Source: Gaiellaceae bacterium
Lineage (GTDB): Bacteria; Actinomycetota; Thermoleophilia; Gaiellales; Gaiellaceae
Assembly: GCA_030446625.1 (NCBI GenBank)
Contig: JAUJMY010000004.1
Coordinates: forward strand, 1 to 64,000
Direction: 5' to 3'
DNA: 64,000 bases
Shown: positions 53,052 to 62,537 of the stretch, one piece after another
Layout: each line of letters begins with the position of its first letter
Numbering within the stretch: position 1 is the first letter of the stretch
Translations under genes and position numbers: made by a program
The notes under the pieces: model-generated
Seen by the model: the letters and a program-made list of their open reading frames with translations, nothing else
The model's database searches: none
What the model was told of the DNA's origin: nothing

Positions 53052-55466
53052 CTGATCAGGGGTCGTCGGTTCGCTGCGGTGGTCGCCGTCGCGCTCGTCG
53101 CGGCCGCCCCCGCGCGCGCGCACGAGACCGAGGTCGTCGTCGCGCTCGACTCGCCGCCGCTCGCGACGGCGGTCGCGTCGAGCCGCGTGCTGACCGTCGC
53201 GGCGAAGCGCGAGCGGCTGGATGTCCGCAGCGGGACGAGTGCGTCGTACCTGCGCGACGTCTCGGCCGACCAGCGCGCGCTCGCGCAGCGGATCCGGCAT
53301 GCGATCCCGCGCGCGCGGATCCGCCGCAGCTACAGCGTGGTCGCGAACGCGCTCGCGGTCGTCGTGCCGGCCGGTGAGGCCGATCGTCTCGGCGCCCTCG
53401 CCGGTGTCGCGCGCGTCTATCCGAGCATCCGGTACCGCGCGCGCGCTCTCCACCCGAACGTGATCGCGACGGGCGCCCCGGCGCTGTGGTCGAGCGACCT
53501 CTCGACTGCCGGCAACGGGATCAAGATCGGGATCGTCGACGACGGCATCGACCAGACGCACCCGTACTTCAACCCGCGCGGGTACGCGTTCCCGGCCGGC
53601 TTCCCGAAAGGCCAGACGGGCTTCACGACGCCGAAGGTGATCGTCGCGCGCGCCTTCCCCCCGCGCTCGCCGTCGTGGCGGCACGCCGCGAAGCCGTTCG
53701 ACCCGGAGCAGTCGGAGCACGGGACGCACGTCGCCGGGATCGCTGCCGGCAACAACAGCGGCATCGTCGTCGCGCGCGACACCGTCTCGGGGATCGCGCC
53801 GCGCGCGTACCTCGGGAACTACAAGGTGCTGACGATCCCGACGGCGTCGGGCGTCGGCCTCGACGGCAACTCGCCGGAGATCGTCGCCGGCATCGAGGCG
53901 GCTGTCCGCGACGGGATGGACGTGATCAACCTGTCGCTCGGAGAGCCGGAGATCGAGCCGAGCCGCGACATCGTCGTCCGCGCGATCGACGCCGCTGCGG
54001 ACGCGGGCGTGGTTCCGGTGATCGCGGCCGGGAACGACTTCGACGAGTTCGGCCGCGGCTCGATCGGCTCTCCCGGCAGCGCTCGCAAGGCCGTGACCGT
54101 CGGCGCGACGACCGAGACGCGGACGCCGGCGCCCTTCTCCTCGAGCGGCCCGACGCCCGTCTCGCTGCAGCTCAAGCCGGACCTCGTCGCGCCGGGCACC
54201 GGGATCATCTCGTCCGTTCCCGCACGCGAGGGCACGTGGGCGGCGTTCAGCGGGACGAGCATGGCCGCGCCGCACATCGCCGGAGGCGCAGCCCTGCTTC
54301 GCCAGCGGCACCCCGGCTGGAGCGTCGCGCAACTGAAGTCCGCGCTCGTCCTCACGGCGAGCCCGCTCGCCGGCGTCCCGACGACGCGTCAGGGCGCCGG
54401 GTTCGTCAGCCTGCCGCGCGCGAATGCGCCGCTCGTCTTCGTGTCGCCGAGCGCGGTCTCGTTCGGGATCCTGCGCGGCGGCGCGCGTGTCACGCGGACC
54501 GTCGAGCTCGCGGACGCGGGCGGCGGCGGGACGTGGCGCGTGGACGTCGCGCCGCAGGGCCCGTCGCCCGTGCGGATCACGGCACCCACGACGCTCCGCA
54601 TCCCGGGTCGCCTCTCCGTGTCCGCCGCCGTGACGTCGCTGCGCGACGCCGACGTGACGGGCTTCGTCCGGCTGGTGCGCGGTGACGACGTCCGCGTGAT
54701 CCCGTACTGGGCGCGCGTCGCCCCGCGCACGCTCGCCCGGCATGCGGTCCGGCCCCTCAACCGCACGGGGACGTACAGAGGGAACACGCGCGGCCGCCCG
54801 GCCCTCGTCTCGTCGTATCGCTACCCCGAGCGCTCGCCGACCGGCGCCGACCGGTTCGCCGGACCCGAGCAGGTGTTCCGGGTCCGCGTCGGCCGCGGCG
54901 TCGCGAACTTCGGCGTCGCGATCGTCAGCGCGGCGCGCGGCGTCCGCCTGAGCGCTCGCGTCGTCTTCGCCGGCGACGAGGACCACCAGGTCGGCTACAC
55001 GGCGCTCCCGGTGAACCTGAACCCGTACCTGCCGACGTTCCTCCAGCCGCGTGCCGTCTCGGGCGCCGTCCTGCCCGCCCCGGGCGCGTACGACGTCGTC
55101 TTCGACTCCGCAAGCCGCGCGACCGCGGGGCGCTTCACCTTCCGGTTCTGGCTCAACGACACGCGCCCGCCGACCGTGAGGCTCGTGACGCGATCGGCGT
55201 CGGCAGGCGGCGCGCTACAGGTGCGCGTCTCCGACTCCGGCTCCGGCCTCGATACACGCTCGCTCCTCGTGCGAGTCGACGGCCGAACGGCTGCCCGCGC
55301 CTCCCTCCGCGGCGGGCGCCTCACGATTCCCGTGTCGGGCCTCGCGCGCGGCAGGCACTCGCTGCTCGTGCAGGCGTCCGATCTCCAGGAGACGCGCAAC
55401 ATGGAGAACGTGCCGAGGATCCTGCCGAACACGCGGCGCCTCGAGACGACGTTCGTCGTCCGCTAG
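53052..55466 (+). CDS. Secreted subtilase (S8 serine protease), probable CTG start
   Basis: 804 aa if begun at CTG 53052. The catalytic triad is Asp163 (IGIVDDGIDQTH), His223 (EHGTHVAGIAAG) and Ser403 (SGTSMAAPH); the oxyanion Asn is in VIAAGND. A propeptide of about 100 residues precedes it, and a Fn3/Ig-like C-terminal region of about 390 residues follows. The n-region IRGRRFAAV and the hydrophobic core need a start near 53052, but no ATG, GTG or TTG lies there. TACGAT (53040-53045) is exactly 6 bases before CTG, the leaderless layout used by other genes in this window. A GTG near 53079 would lack the basic n-region. Confidence 0.88.
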   Translation: MIRGRRFAAVVAVALVAAAPARAHETEVVVALDSPPLATAVASSRVLTVAAKRERLDVRSGTSASYLRDVSADQRALAQRIRHAIPRARIRRSYSVVANALAVVVPAGEADRLGALAGVARVYPSIRYRARALHPNVIATGAPALWSSDLSTAGNGIKIGIVDDGIDQTHPYFNPRGYAFPAGFPKGQTGFTTPKVIVARAFPPRSPSWRHAAKPFDPEQSEHGTHVAGIAAGNNSGIVVARDTVSGIAPRAYLGNYKVLTIPTASGVGLDGNSPEIVAGIEAAVRDGMDVINLSLGEPEIEPSRDIVVRAIDAAADAGVVPVIAAGNDFDEFGRGSIGSPGSARKAVTVGATTETRTPAPFSSSGPTPVSLQLKPDLVAPGTGIISSVPAREGTWAAFSGTSMAAPHIAGGAALLRQRHPGWSVAQLKSALVLTASPLAGVPTTRQGAGFVSLPRANAPLVFVSPSAVSFGILRGGARVTRTVELADAGGGGTWRVDVAPQGPSPVRITAPTTLRIPGRLSVSAAVTSLRDADVTGFVRLVRGDDVRVIPYWARVAPRTLARHAVRPLNRTGTYRGNTRGRPALVSSYRYPERSPTGADRFAGPEQVFRVRVGRGVANFGVAIVSAARGVRLSARVVFAGDEDHQVGYTALPVNLNPYLPTFLQPRAVSGAVLPAPGAYDVVFDSASRATAGRFTFRFWLNDTRPPTVRLVTRSASAGGALQVRVSDSGSGLDTRSLLVRVDGRTAARASLRGGRLTIPVSGLARGRHSLLVQASDLQETRNMENVPRILPNTRRLETTFVVR

Positions 55467-55469
55467 GAA

Positions 55470-55721
55470 CTAACGGCGCTCTTCGCGGTCGACGTCGATC
55501 GTCGGCAGCCGCGAGAGGTCCCGCTGGACGCTCGCGGCGAACTCGTCCGCGTCATCGGCCTCGGCGGGATCGCAGTGCAAGAGCGTAAGGCTGGCCTTCC
55601 GGCGCTCGCGGTCGCGCCGACGCCGCGCTTCGCTCCCGAACCGCTCTTCGAGCCGCGGCCATTCCGCCCCCACGAGAACGGCGATCGCGGCCGCGAGCAG
55701 GACGAGCATGAACCAGCTCAC
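55470..55721 (-). CDS. Small single-pass membrane protein
   Basis: 83 aa. One N-terminal helix (WFMLVLLAAAIAVLVGAEW), then a basic stretch (ARRRRDRERRK) and an acidic tail (DPAEADDADEFAASVQRD). No family recognised. TAGACT (55728-55733) is 6 bases before the GTG at 55721, supporting a real leaderless gene. It converges with the subtilase gene with a 3-base gap. Confidence 0.65.
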   Translation of the reverse strand: MSWFMLVLLAAAIAVLVGAEWPRLEERFGSEARRRRDRERRKASLTLLHCDPAEADDADEFAASVQRDLSRLPTIDVDREERR

Positions 55722-55788
55722 GCCCGCAGTCTACCCGTGGCGGTCGCGCGCTCCGGAGGCCCGCGGGCGCGTTGCTACAGTCGCGAGC

Positions 55789-57048
55789 GTGCGCCGGCTC
55801 GCTCTGCTACCAGCGCTCCTGATCGCGGTCCTGACGTGGTGCGGAAGCGCGCTCGGCGCGCGCGAGACGCTGACTTTCACGACGCAGGCGATCAGCGTCC
55901 CCGGCTACGGCGTCGCGACGGCGCCGATGCTCGCCCGCTCGCCCGCCGTGGACGGCTACGTCGTCGCGATGGACGCCGAGGTGGTCGACTCTGCCGGGAA
56001 CGTGCAGGGCGACGACGACATCATGCTCCACCACGTCGTCTTCGCGAAGATCGGCACGCCCGACTACACGTGCGCCGGCGCCCTCGAGCGGTTCTACGCG
56101 ATAGGCGAGGAGCGCGTGCGCTTCGCGCTTCCCCCGGGCTACGGCTACGCGAACCGCGGGAGCGACGCCTGGGGCCTGCTCTACATGCTCATGAACCACC
56201 GGAAGGAGAAGCTGACGGGGTACATCCGCTACCGCGTCGAGTACGTCACCGGCGAGACGCTGACGCCGGTCCGGCCGGTCTGGCTCGACGTCCGCAACTG
56301 CAAGGGTCTCGACCCGAGCTTCGACGTGCCGGGCACGGGCGGCAGAGGCTCGACGTTCACGGAGGCGACGCGCCTGACGATGCGCGAGAGCGGTCGCTTC
56401 GTCGCGGGCGGCGGCCACCTCCACGGGGGCGGGATCCGGCTCGAGCTGCGCAACCGAAGCTGCGGAACGACGCCGTTCACGTCCCTCCCGACGTGGGGCG
56501 GCCCCGAGCCCAAGCCTTTGCTCCACGAGCCCGGGCCGGTGAAGATGTCGCAGTTCGCGAGCCCGCGCGGCGTCCCGGTCTCAGCCGGCGAGACGCTCGA
56601 GCTCGCCGCCGTTTACGACGACGCTCGCCCGCACACGCGCGCGATGGGGATCATGCTGCTCTACTTCGCTCCCGGCGTCACGGCCCCGTGCGAGTTCGGG
56701 CCGCCACTCGCGCTGGAGCTCGGGAACCCGGGCCCGCCGCCGCCCTTCTCGATGCCGCTGCCGCGCAAGCCGCGCGGGCCGCTCTACCGGAACCTCCGCT
56801 CGACGTGGGTAGGCGACTATCGCTACGGCCACGAGCGGATCGTGATCCGCCGCGGAACCACGTTCACGTGGCGCTTCGTCGGCGCGGTCGAGCACGACGT
56901 CACGCTCGTCAGCGGCCCCGTGGGCTTTTCCTCGCCGTGGACGCGGCGCGGGACCTTCCGGCACAAGTTCGTGCGGCCGGGGACGTACAAGCTCTTCTGC
57001 TCGCTGCACCCGGCGCACATGACGCAGGAGATCGTCGTCCGCCGCTGA
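55789..57048 (+). CDS. Exported copper protein: monooxygenase-like domain fused to cupredoxin
   Basis: 419 aa with a signal peptide ending SALGA. The first 300 residues resemble the copper type II monooxygenase (PHM/DBM) fold: MLHHVVFAKIG (His pair about 80) and GGHLHGGGIRLEL (His-x-His about 207). The C-terminal 90 residues are a blue-copper domain with ligands in VEHDVTLVSG and FCSLHPAHM (His, Cys, His, Met). Export, two copper sites and the order suggest extracytoplasmic electron transfer or oxidation; the substrate is unknown. TACAGT (55776-55781) is 7 bases before the GTG. Confidence 0.75.
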   Translation: MRRLALLPALLIAVLTWCGSALGARETLTFTTQAISVPGYGVATAPMLARSPAVDGYVVAMDAEVVDSAGNVQGDDDIMLHHVVFAKIGTPDYTCAGALERFYAIGEERVRFALPPGYGYANRGSDAWGLLYMLMNHRKEKLTGYIRYRVEYVTGETLTPVRPVWLDVRNCKGLDPSFDVPGTGGRGSTFTEATRLTMRESGRFVAGGGHLHGGGIRLELRNRSCGTTPFTSLPTWGGPEPKPLLHEPGPVKMSQFASPRGVPVSAGETLELAAVYDDARPHTRAMGIMLLYFAPGVTAPCEFGPPLALELGNPGPPPPFSMPLPRKPRGPLYRNLRSTWVGDYRYGHERIVIRRGTTFTWRFVGAVEHDVTLVSGPVGFSSPWTRRGTFRHKFVRPGTYKLFCSLHPAHMTQEIVVRR

Positions 57049-57090
57049 GCGGCTCAACCCCGCGGCGCCGCTGCCGATATAAGAGATCCG

Positions 57091-57249
57091 ATGACCCTCA
57101 CGCTGTTCATCCTCTACCTCGCCCTCGTCGCGACGCTGATGCGGGCCGTGCTCGTGAAGGCGCGGGTGGCAAGCGCGAGGTGTGCGCAGTGCGGGCTGCC
57201 GTTCGAGCGCAAGGAGCTCGGCGAGTCGGTCTGTCGCTGCGGCCGGTGA
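57091..57249 (+). CDS. Small membrane-anchored zinc-ribbon protein
   Basis: 52 aa: one helix (TLTLFILYLALVATLMRAV) then a zinc-ribbon-like ARCAQCGLPFERKELGESVC and CRCGR. Four Cys in two CxxC/CxC pairs. ATG 57091 with AAGAGA upstream; the preceding TATAAG may be the -10. Function unknown. Confidence 0.55.
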   Translation: MTLTLFILYLALVATLMRAVLVKARVASARCAQCGLPFERKELGESVCRCGR

Positions 57250-57286
57250 CGCGCGCCGGCGGCTGATCGCGCCGCGGCCGCCGCAA

Positions 57287-57676
57287 TCAGCCGGGCAGGA
57301 ACGGCACGTCCCACAGGAGGACCGCCGCCATGACCGCCGCGACCGCGAGAGCGAGCAACGCCAACTCGAGCGCCTTCTGCCGTCCGTTCCAGCGCGACGC
57401 GCGCTCGCTGAGCCGGTCCAGGCGCAGCGCCATCCGCTCGAGCAGGCGCTCGGCACGGTCGAACTCCAGCGCAAGCATCCCGAGGCCGACGACGGCGAGC
57501 AGGAGCCCCGGCCCGGGAACGCCGGGTGCGCTGAGCAGGAGGCCGAGCACGATCAGCAGCGCGCCCACGGTGCCGAACACGATCCTGTAGAGACGGCCGC
57601 GCTGCTTGTGCCGCTCCTTGCGCGCGCGGACTTGCTCGACGATCCGCTGGCCGCGCGGCGTACGCTCGGCCGCCAC
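57287..57676 (-). CDS. PGPGW-motif membrane protein
   Basis: 129 aa. Two helical hairpins: RIVFGTVGALLIVLGLLLS followed by PGVPGPGLLLAVVGLGMLAL, the PGPGW-type family word, and ALELALLALAVAAVMAAVLLW near the end. A basic N terminus and an amphipathic linker (RAERLLERMALRLDRL) separate them. Function unknown, widespread in actinobacteria. TAAGCT (57683-57688) is 6 bases before the GTG, leaderless; divergent from xdhC. Confidence 0.78.
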   Translation of the reverse strand: MAAERTPRGQRIVEQVRARKERHKQRGRLYRIVFGTVGALLIVLGLLLSAPGVPGPGLLLAVVGLGMLALEFDRAERLLERMALRLDRLSERASRWNGRQKALELALLALAVAAVMAAVLLWDVPFLPG

Positions 57677-57709
57677 GGGGGCAGCTTAGCCGCGGCTAGG
57701 ATCTCGGCC

Positions 57710-58765
57710 GTGCGCGAGATCGCGGCCGACCTCGAGCGCTGGGCCTCGCGCGGCGAGCCCTTCGCGCTCGCAACCGTCGTCGCCACGAGGCGCTCCGCGC
57801 CGCGGCCGGTCGGGTCGAAGCTCGCAGTCTCGGCGACCGGCGAGCTCGCCGGCTCCGTCTCCGGCGGTTGTGTCGAGGCGGACATCGCCGAGGTCGCGCG
57901 CAGCGTCCTCGCCGGAGCGCCGGCGCGGCTGCTGACCTTCGGGATCTCGGACGAGCTCGCGCTCACCGCTGGGCTCCCGTGCGGCGGCGAGATCGACGTC
58001 TACGTCGAGCGCGGCGACTCCCCGGCCCTCGGGGCGCTCCGGCGCGTCGCCGCTCGCAACGAGTGGGCGGCACGCCTCGTCGTCCTCGAGGGGCGTGACG
58101 CGGGCTCGGAGCTCCTCGTGCTCGCGAGCGGCGAGCACGTCGGCCGCGCGTCTCCCGCGCTCGCCGCGCTCGCGCGCGACGCCGTCGAGTCCGGGCGCAG
58201 CGGCATGGTCGCCGCAGACGCGGCCCGGGTCTTCTGCGACGTCGTCGCCCCGCCCGCACGCCTGCTCGTGTTCGGGGCAGTGGACACCGCGGAGGCGTTG
58301 TGTCGTGGCGGCCGCGCGCTCGGCTGGCAGACGATCGTCAGCGACCCCCGCCGGCGCTTCGCGACCCGCCGGCGCGTGCCGAGCGCGGACGAGCTTCTCG
58401 TCGCGTGGCCGGAGGAGACGCTCGAGCGCGTCGCTCCGGATCGCTCGACGGCCGTCGTCGTCCTCACGCACGACGACAGGTTCGACATTCCGGCCCTGCG
58501 CGGCGCGCTCGCGAGCGACGCGTTCTACGTCGGCGCGCTCGGCTCGCGCCGGAATCAGCGGCGGCGCCGCGAGCTCCTCGTGGAGGCGGGCGTCGACGAA
58601 TGGGACCTCGACCGCCTCAGCGGCCCGTGCGGCCTCGACATCGGAGCGAGCTCGCCCGCCGAGACGGCGGTGTCGATCCTCGCCGAGATCGTCGCGCGCC
58701 GCGCCGGACGCCAGGGTGGACCTCTGAAGGAGGCACGTGGACGCATCCACGCAGACGTCGTCTAG
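57710..58765 (+). CDS. XdhC/CoxI-family protein
   Basis: 351 aa. The N-terminal XdhC_CoxI domain has FALATVVATRRSAPRPVGSK and SVSGGCVEADIAEVAR; the C-terminal Rossmann domain has HDDRFDIPALRGALAS and YVGALGSRRNQRRRR. Family members insert sulfurated molybdenum cofactor into xanthine dehydrogenase or CO dehydrogenase. No molybdenum hydroxylase gene is in the window. TAGGAT (57697-57702) is 7 bases before the GTG. The end overlaps the next gene by 29 bases. Confidence 0.88.
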   Translation: MREIAADLERWASRGEPFALATVVATRRSAPRPVGSKLAVSATGELAGSVSGGCVEADIAEVARSVLAGAPARLLTFGISDELALTAGLPCGGEIDVYVERGDSPALGALRRVAARNEWAARLVVLEGRDAGSELLVLASGEHVGRASPALAALARDAVESGRSGMVAADAARVFCDVVAPPARLLVFGAVDTAEALCRGGRALGWQTIVSDPRRRFATRRRVPSADELLVAWPEETLERVAPDRSTAVVVLTHDDRFDIPALRGALASDAFYVGALGSRRNQRRRRELLVEAGVDEWDLDRLSGPCGLDIGASSPAETAVSILAEIVARRAGRQGGPLKEARGRIHADVV

Positions 58766-59972
58766 CGCTCCGATCCCCGCGCAGACGCTCGAGCGCTACG
58801 CGGAGCTGATCGTCGGCCTGGGCGCAAACGTCCAGCCGGGGCAGGTCGTCTCCCTGCGCACGGAGCTCGGCAAGGAGGAGCTGACGCGCGCCGTCGTAGC
58901 GAGCGCATACCGGCGCGGCGCGAAGTTCGTCGACGTCGAGTACTTCGACCCGTACGTGCGGCGCGCCCGGATCCTGCACGGGAGCGACGAAGCGATCGAC
59001 TTCTACCCATCGTGGCACCGCGACCGCGTCCTCCAGCTGGGCGAGCAACGCTGCGCGCGCATCGGCCTCAGCGGGGTCGGGGCACGCGGCGTCTTCGACG
59101 ACCTCGACCCCGAGCGGCTCGCCCGCGACCGGTTCCCGTTCATCCCCGAGTACATGCAGGTCATCAACGACGGAACGACGAACTGGACCGGGGCCGGCTG
59201 CCCCACGACGGACTGGGCGACGCTCGTCCACCCGGACCTCGAGCCGGAGGAGGCGCTGGCGCGACTCTGGGAGCAGGTGCTCCACATCTGCCGCGTCGAC
59301 GAGGACGACCCGGTCGCTGCTTGGCACGTCCGGCTCGACGCCCTCAAGGAGGCTCGGAGCCGCTTGAACGAGCGCCGCTTCGACGCCCTCCACTTCGAGG
59401 GTCCCGGCACCGATCTCACGCTCGGCCTGCTCCCGACGTCGACGTGGGACAGCGGAATCGCGCAGACCGTGGACGGCATCGCGCACCTCCCGAACATCCC
59501 GACGGAGGAGACGTTCACCGCGCCCGATCCGAGCCGCGCCGACGGCGTCGTGACGGCCACGAAGCCGCTCCAGCTCGGCGGCGGCATGGTCGCGAGCGGC
59601 CTCCGGATTCGCTTCGAGGGCGGCCGCGCCGTCGAGATCGACGCCGAGACGGGCGCGGAGGCGGTGCGCGCCCGCTGCGCGCGCGACGAGGGCGCGTCGC
59701 GGCTGGGCGAGGTCGCGCTCGTCGATCGCGAAGGACGCGTCGGCGCGCTCGACACCGTGTTCTACACGACGCTGTTCGACGAGAACGCCGCGAGCCACCT
59801 CGCGTTCGGCAGCGCCTACGTCGACACCGTCGGCGAGGAGGACCGCGGCCGCGTCAACGAGAGCTCGATCCACATGGACTTCATGATCGGCGGCGACGAC
59901 GTCGACGTGACGGGCATCACGCACGCCGGCGAGCGCGTTCCGGTGCTGCGCCGCGGCACCTGGCAGATCTGA
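58737..59972 (+). CDS. M29-family aminopeptidase
   Basis: 411 aa thermophilic-type metallo-aminopeptidase (AmpS/PepS family). Motifs include GANVQPGQVVSLRTELG, VINDGTTNWTG, HFEGPGTDLTLGL, the metal-ligand stretches NIPTEETFTAPD and ENAASHLAFGSAY, and SIHMDFMIGGDDVDV. Releases N-terminal residues in the cytosol. GTG 58737 has AAGGAGG 3 bases upstream, a conventional leader inside the xdhC end, so the pair is cotranscribed. Confidence 0.9.
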   Translation: MDASTQTSSSAPIPAQTLERYAELIVGLGANVQPGQVVSLRTELGKEELTRAVVASAYRRGAKFVDVEYFDPYVRRARILHGSDEAIDFYPSWHRDRVLQLGEQRCARIGLSGVGARGVFDDLDPERLARDRFPFIPEYMQVINDGTTNWTGAGCPTTDWATLVHPDLEPEEALARLWEQVLHICRVDEDDPVAAWHVRLDALKEARSRLNERRFDALHFEGPGTDLTLGLLPTSTWDSGIAQTVDGIAHLPNIPTEETFTAPDPSRADGVVTATKPLQLGGGMVASGLRIRFEGGRAVEIDAETGAEAVRARCARDEGASRLGEVALVDREGRVGALDTVFYTTLFDENAASHLAFGSAYVDTVGEEDRGRVNESSIHMDFMIGGDDVDVTGITHAGERVPVLRRGTWQI

Positions 59973-60168
59973 TCGGCGGGCACGCCGACCCCGCGGCCGT
60001 CATCGGACCATAGAAGTTCGCCGAGCCGGTTTCGCTTCCGTCCGCCGCCCCCGCCAGCTTTCCGCTTCCGCGTACGACCGCCGGGTGTGGCTTCGTCCTA
60101 CTCGCGCTCCGTGCTCGGCGCAGGGGGAAACTACGAAGACGGCGGGCGACGGTCAAGCACGAAGTCTG

Positions 60169-60221
60169 CGCTATTTGCGGACTTCGACCCGTCACCCGAG
60201 CGGCAGTTTTCGCAAATAGCG
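60169..60221. repeat. AT-rich 11-bp inverted repeat near the copA end
   Basis: CGCTATTTGCG (60169-60179) and CGCAAATAGCG (60211-60221) are perfect inverse copies 31 bases apart, in a 258-base gap that otherwise shows no gene. The AT-rich core is striking in this GC-rich sequence. It could be a paired protein site or an element end; as a terminator the loop would be long. Confidence 0.6.
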
Positions 60222-60230
60222 ACCGCTGCT

Positions 60231-62537
60231 TTAGGCCGGCTGCGCGTTCGGCGCGCTGGGGCGATCGAGCGCGCGCAGCTCGTCGGGCGACCGTACGTCG
60301 CGCGCCGGCGAGAACCGCCTGAGCCTGAGCGAGTTCGAGACGACGAAGACGCTCGACAACGCCATCGCCGCGCCCGCGAGAAGCGGGTTCAGCAGCCCTG
60401 CCGCGGCGAGCGGCAGCGCGGCGACGTTGTAGGCGAACGCCCAGAAGAGGTTCCCCTTGATCGTCCGCAGCGTGCGCCGCGACAGTCGGATCGCATCCGC
60501 CGCGGCGCGGACGTCGCCGGACACGAGCGTGAGGTCGCTCGCCTCGATCGCGACGTCCGTGCCGGTCCCGAGCGCGAGCCCCAGGTCCGCCTGCGCCAGC
60601 GCCGGCGCGTCGTTCACGCCGTCGCCGACCATCGCCACGACGCGGCCCTCGTCCTGGAGCGCCCGTACCACGTGCGCCTTCTCCGCCGGCAGCACCTCGG
60701 CGAGCACGCGCTCGATCCCGAGCTCGCGCGCGACGGCGCCCGCGCTATCCGCATTGTCCCCGGTCAGGAGGACCGGCTCCAGGCCGAGCGCACGGAGCCG
60801 CCGCACCGCCTCGGGCGACGTCGACTTGATCGCGTCCGCGACCACGAACAGGGCGCGCGCGGCGCCGTCCCACCCCGCCGTGACGACCGTCCTGCCGGCG
60901 CGCTCCGCGTCCCGCCGCGCGGCGTCGAGCTCCGGCGGAAGCTCGAGGGCGCGTTCCGCGAGGAGCGACGGGCGCCCGACGACGACTGCCGTCCCGTCGA
61001 CGACGCCCTCGACGCCGAGCCCGGCGTGGTTGTCGAAGCTGTCGGGCGCAGGGAGCGGCCCCGCGGCGGCGTCCGCGATCGCGCGCGCGATCGGATGCTC
61101 GGAGGCGCGCTCGAGCGCCGCGACGAGCCGGAGGGCGACGTCGCGCTCCACGCCCGGCACGGTGACGACGTCCGTGAGCGACAGCTTCCCGCTCGTCACG
61201 GTGCCGGTCTTGTCGAGGACGATCGTGTCGATCCGCCGCGTGGACTCGAGGATCTCGGGCCCTTTGATCAGGATGCCGAGCTGCGCGCCGCGGCCGGTGC
61301 CGACGAGGAGCGCCGTCGGCGTCGCGAGGCCGAGCGCGCACGGGCAGGCGACGATGAGCACGGCCACGGCGGCTCCGAAGGCAAACGCCGCGCCGCTCCC
61401 CGCGCCGAGCCAGAAGGCGAGCGTCGCGACCGCGAGCGACACGACGGCGGGGACGAAGACGCCCGAGACGCGGTCCGCGAGGCGCTGCACGGGGGCCTTC
61501 CCCGACTGCGCCTCCGTGACGAGGCGCGCGATCTGCGCCAGCGCCGTGTCCGCGCCGACGCGCGTCGCGCGCACGACGAGCCGCCCGCCGACGTTGACGG
61601 TCGCACCGACGACCTCGTCTCCGGCGGCGACCTCGACCGGGACGCTTTCGCCGGTCAGGAGCGATTTGTCGACCGCGGAGCGGCCCTCCACGACGACGCC
61701 GTCGGTCGCGATCTTCTCGCCCGGCCGGACGACGAAGCGATCGCCAACGCGCACGTCCGCGATGGGGACGCGGCGCTCGTCCCCGTCCGCGTCCAGCACC
61801 GCGGCGTCCTTCGCACCGAGCTCCAGCAGCGCCTTCAGGTCGGCGCCTGCGCGCCGCTTCGCGCGGGCCTCGAAGTAGCGCCCGGCGAGGATGAACGTCG
61901 TCACGACCGCTGCGACCTCGAGGTACACGTGCCCGCCGGGATCGCCGCGTGCGACGAGGAGATCGAACGGCATGCGCATCCCCGGCTCGCCCGCGCCGAG
62001 GAAGAAGAGCGCCACCATCGACCACCCCCACGCGGCGAGCGTCCCGACCGAGATCAGCGTGTCCATCGTCGCGCTGCCGTGGCGGAGGTTCCGCAGCGCT
62101 GCGAGGTGGAACGGCAGGCCGGCCCAGAGGACAACCGGCGTCGCGAGCTGGAGGGCGAGCCACTGCCAGTTGTCGAACTGGAGCGCCGGCACCATCGACA
62201 GGAGGAGCACGGGGATCGAGAGCGCCGTGGAGACGACGAGCCTCCGACGCAGCCGCTCGGCCGGGTCGGCAGCCGCGCTCGCGCCGTCTTCCGGCGCCGC
62301 GCGCTCCTCCGGCAGCCGCGCGCGATAGCCGGCGGCTTCGACGGCGGCGACGAGCTCGACCGGTGCGACGACGTCGGGGTCGAAGTCGACCGCCGCCTGC
62401 TCCGTCGCGTAGTTGACGGACGCGCTCACGCCCTCGAGCTTGTTCAGGCGGCGCTCGACGCGGTTCGCGCAGGCCGCGCACGTCATCCCCTCGATCGGGA
62501 GCTCGACCCTGCGCGTCGTGGGCGCTTCCGCGCTCAA
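60231..62537 (-). CDS. copA: Copper-exporting P1B-type ATPase
   Basis: 768 aa. N-terminal heavy-metal domain with GMTCAAC (residues 17-23); eight membrane helices; actuator [10 protein letters not shown]; membrane copper site [11 protein letters not shown] (CPC near 397); phosphorylation site DKTGTVTSG (near 440); ATP site SEHPIA and [16 protein letters not shown]; and the helix 7-8 words YN and MALSS. These are the CopA (Cu+) signatures. TTG start overlaps the stop of the upstream gene (ATTGA), so the two are coupled and share the CsoR-like operator. Confidence 0.94.
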   Translation of the reverse strand: MSAEAPTTRRVELPIEGMTCAACANRVERRLNKLEGVSASVNYATEQAAVDFDPDVVAPVELVAAVEAAGYRARLPEERAAPEDGASAAADPAERLRRRLVVSTALSIPVLLLSMVPALQFDNWQWLALQLATPVVLWAGLPFHLAALRNLRHGSATMDTLISVGTLAAWGWSMVALFFLGAGEPGMRMPFDLLVARGDPGGHVYLEVAAVVTTFILAGRYFEARAKRRAGADLKALLELGAKDAAVLDADGDERRVPIADVRVGDRFVVRPGEKIATDGVVVEGRSAVDKSLLTGESVPVEVAAGDEVVGATVNVGGRLVVRATRVGADTALAQIARLVTEAQSGKAPVQRLADRVSGVFVPAVVSLAVATLAFWLGAGSGAAFAFGAAVAVLIVACPCALGLATPTALLVGTGRGAQLGILIKGPEILESTRRIDTIVLDKTGTVTSGKLSLTDVVTVPGVERDVALRLVAALERASEHPIARAIADAAAGPLPAPDSFDNHAGLGVEGVVDGTAVVVGRPSLLAERALELPPELDAARRDAERAGRTVVTAGWDGAARALFVVADAIKSTSPEAVRRLRALGLEPVLLTGDNADSAGAVARELGIERVLAEVLPAEKAHVVRALQDEGRVVAMVGDGVNDAPALAQADLGLALGTGTDVAIEASDLTLVSGDVRAAADAIRLSRRTLRTIKGNLFWAFAYNVAALPLAAAGLLNPLLAGAAMALSSVFVVSNSLRLRRFSPARDVRSPDELRALDRPSAPNAQPA

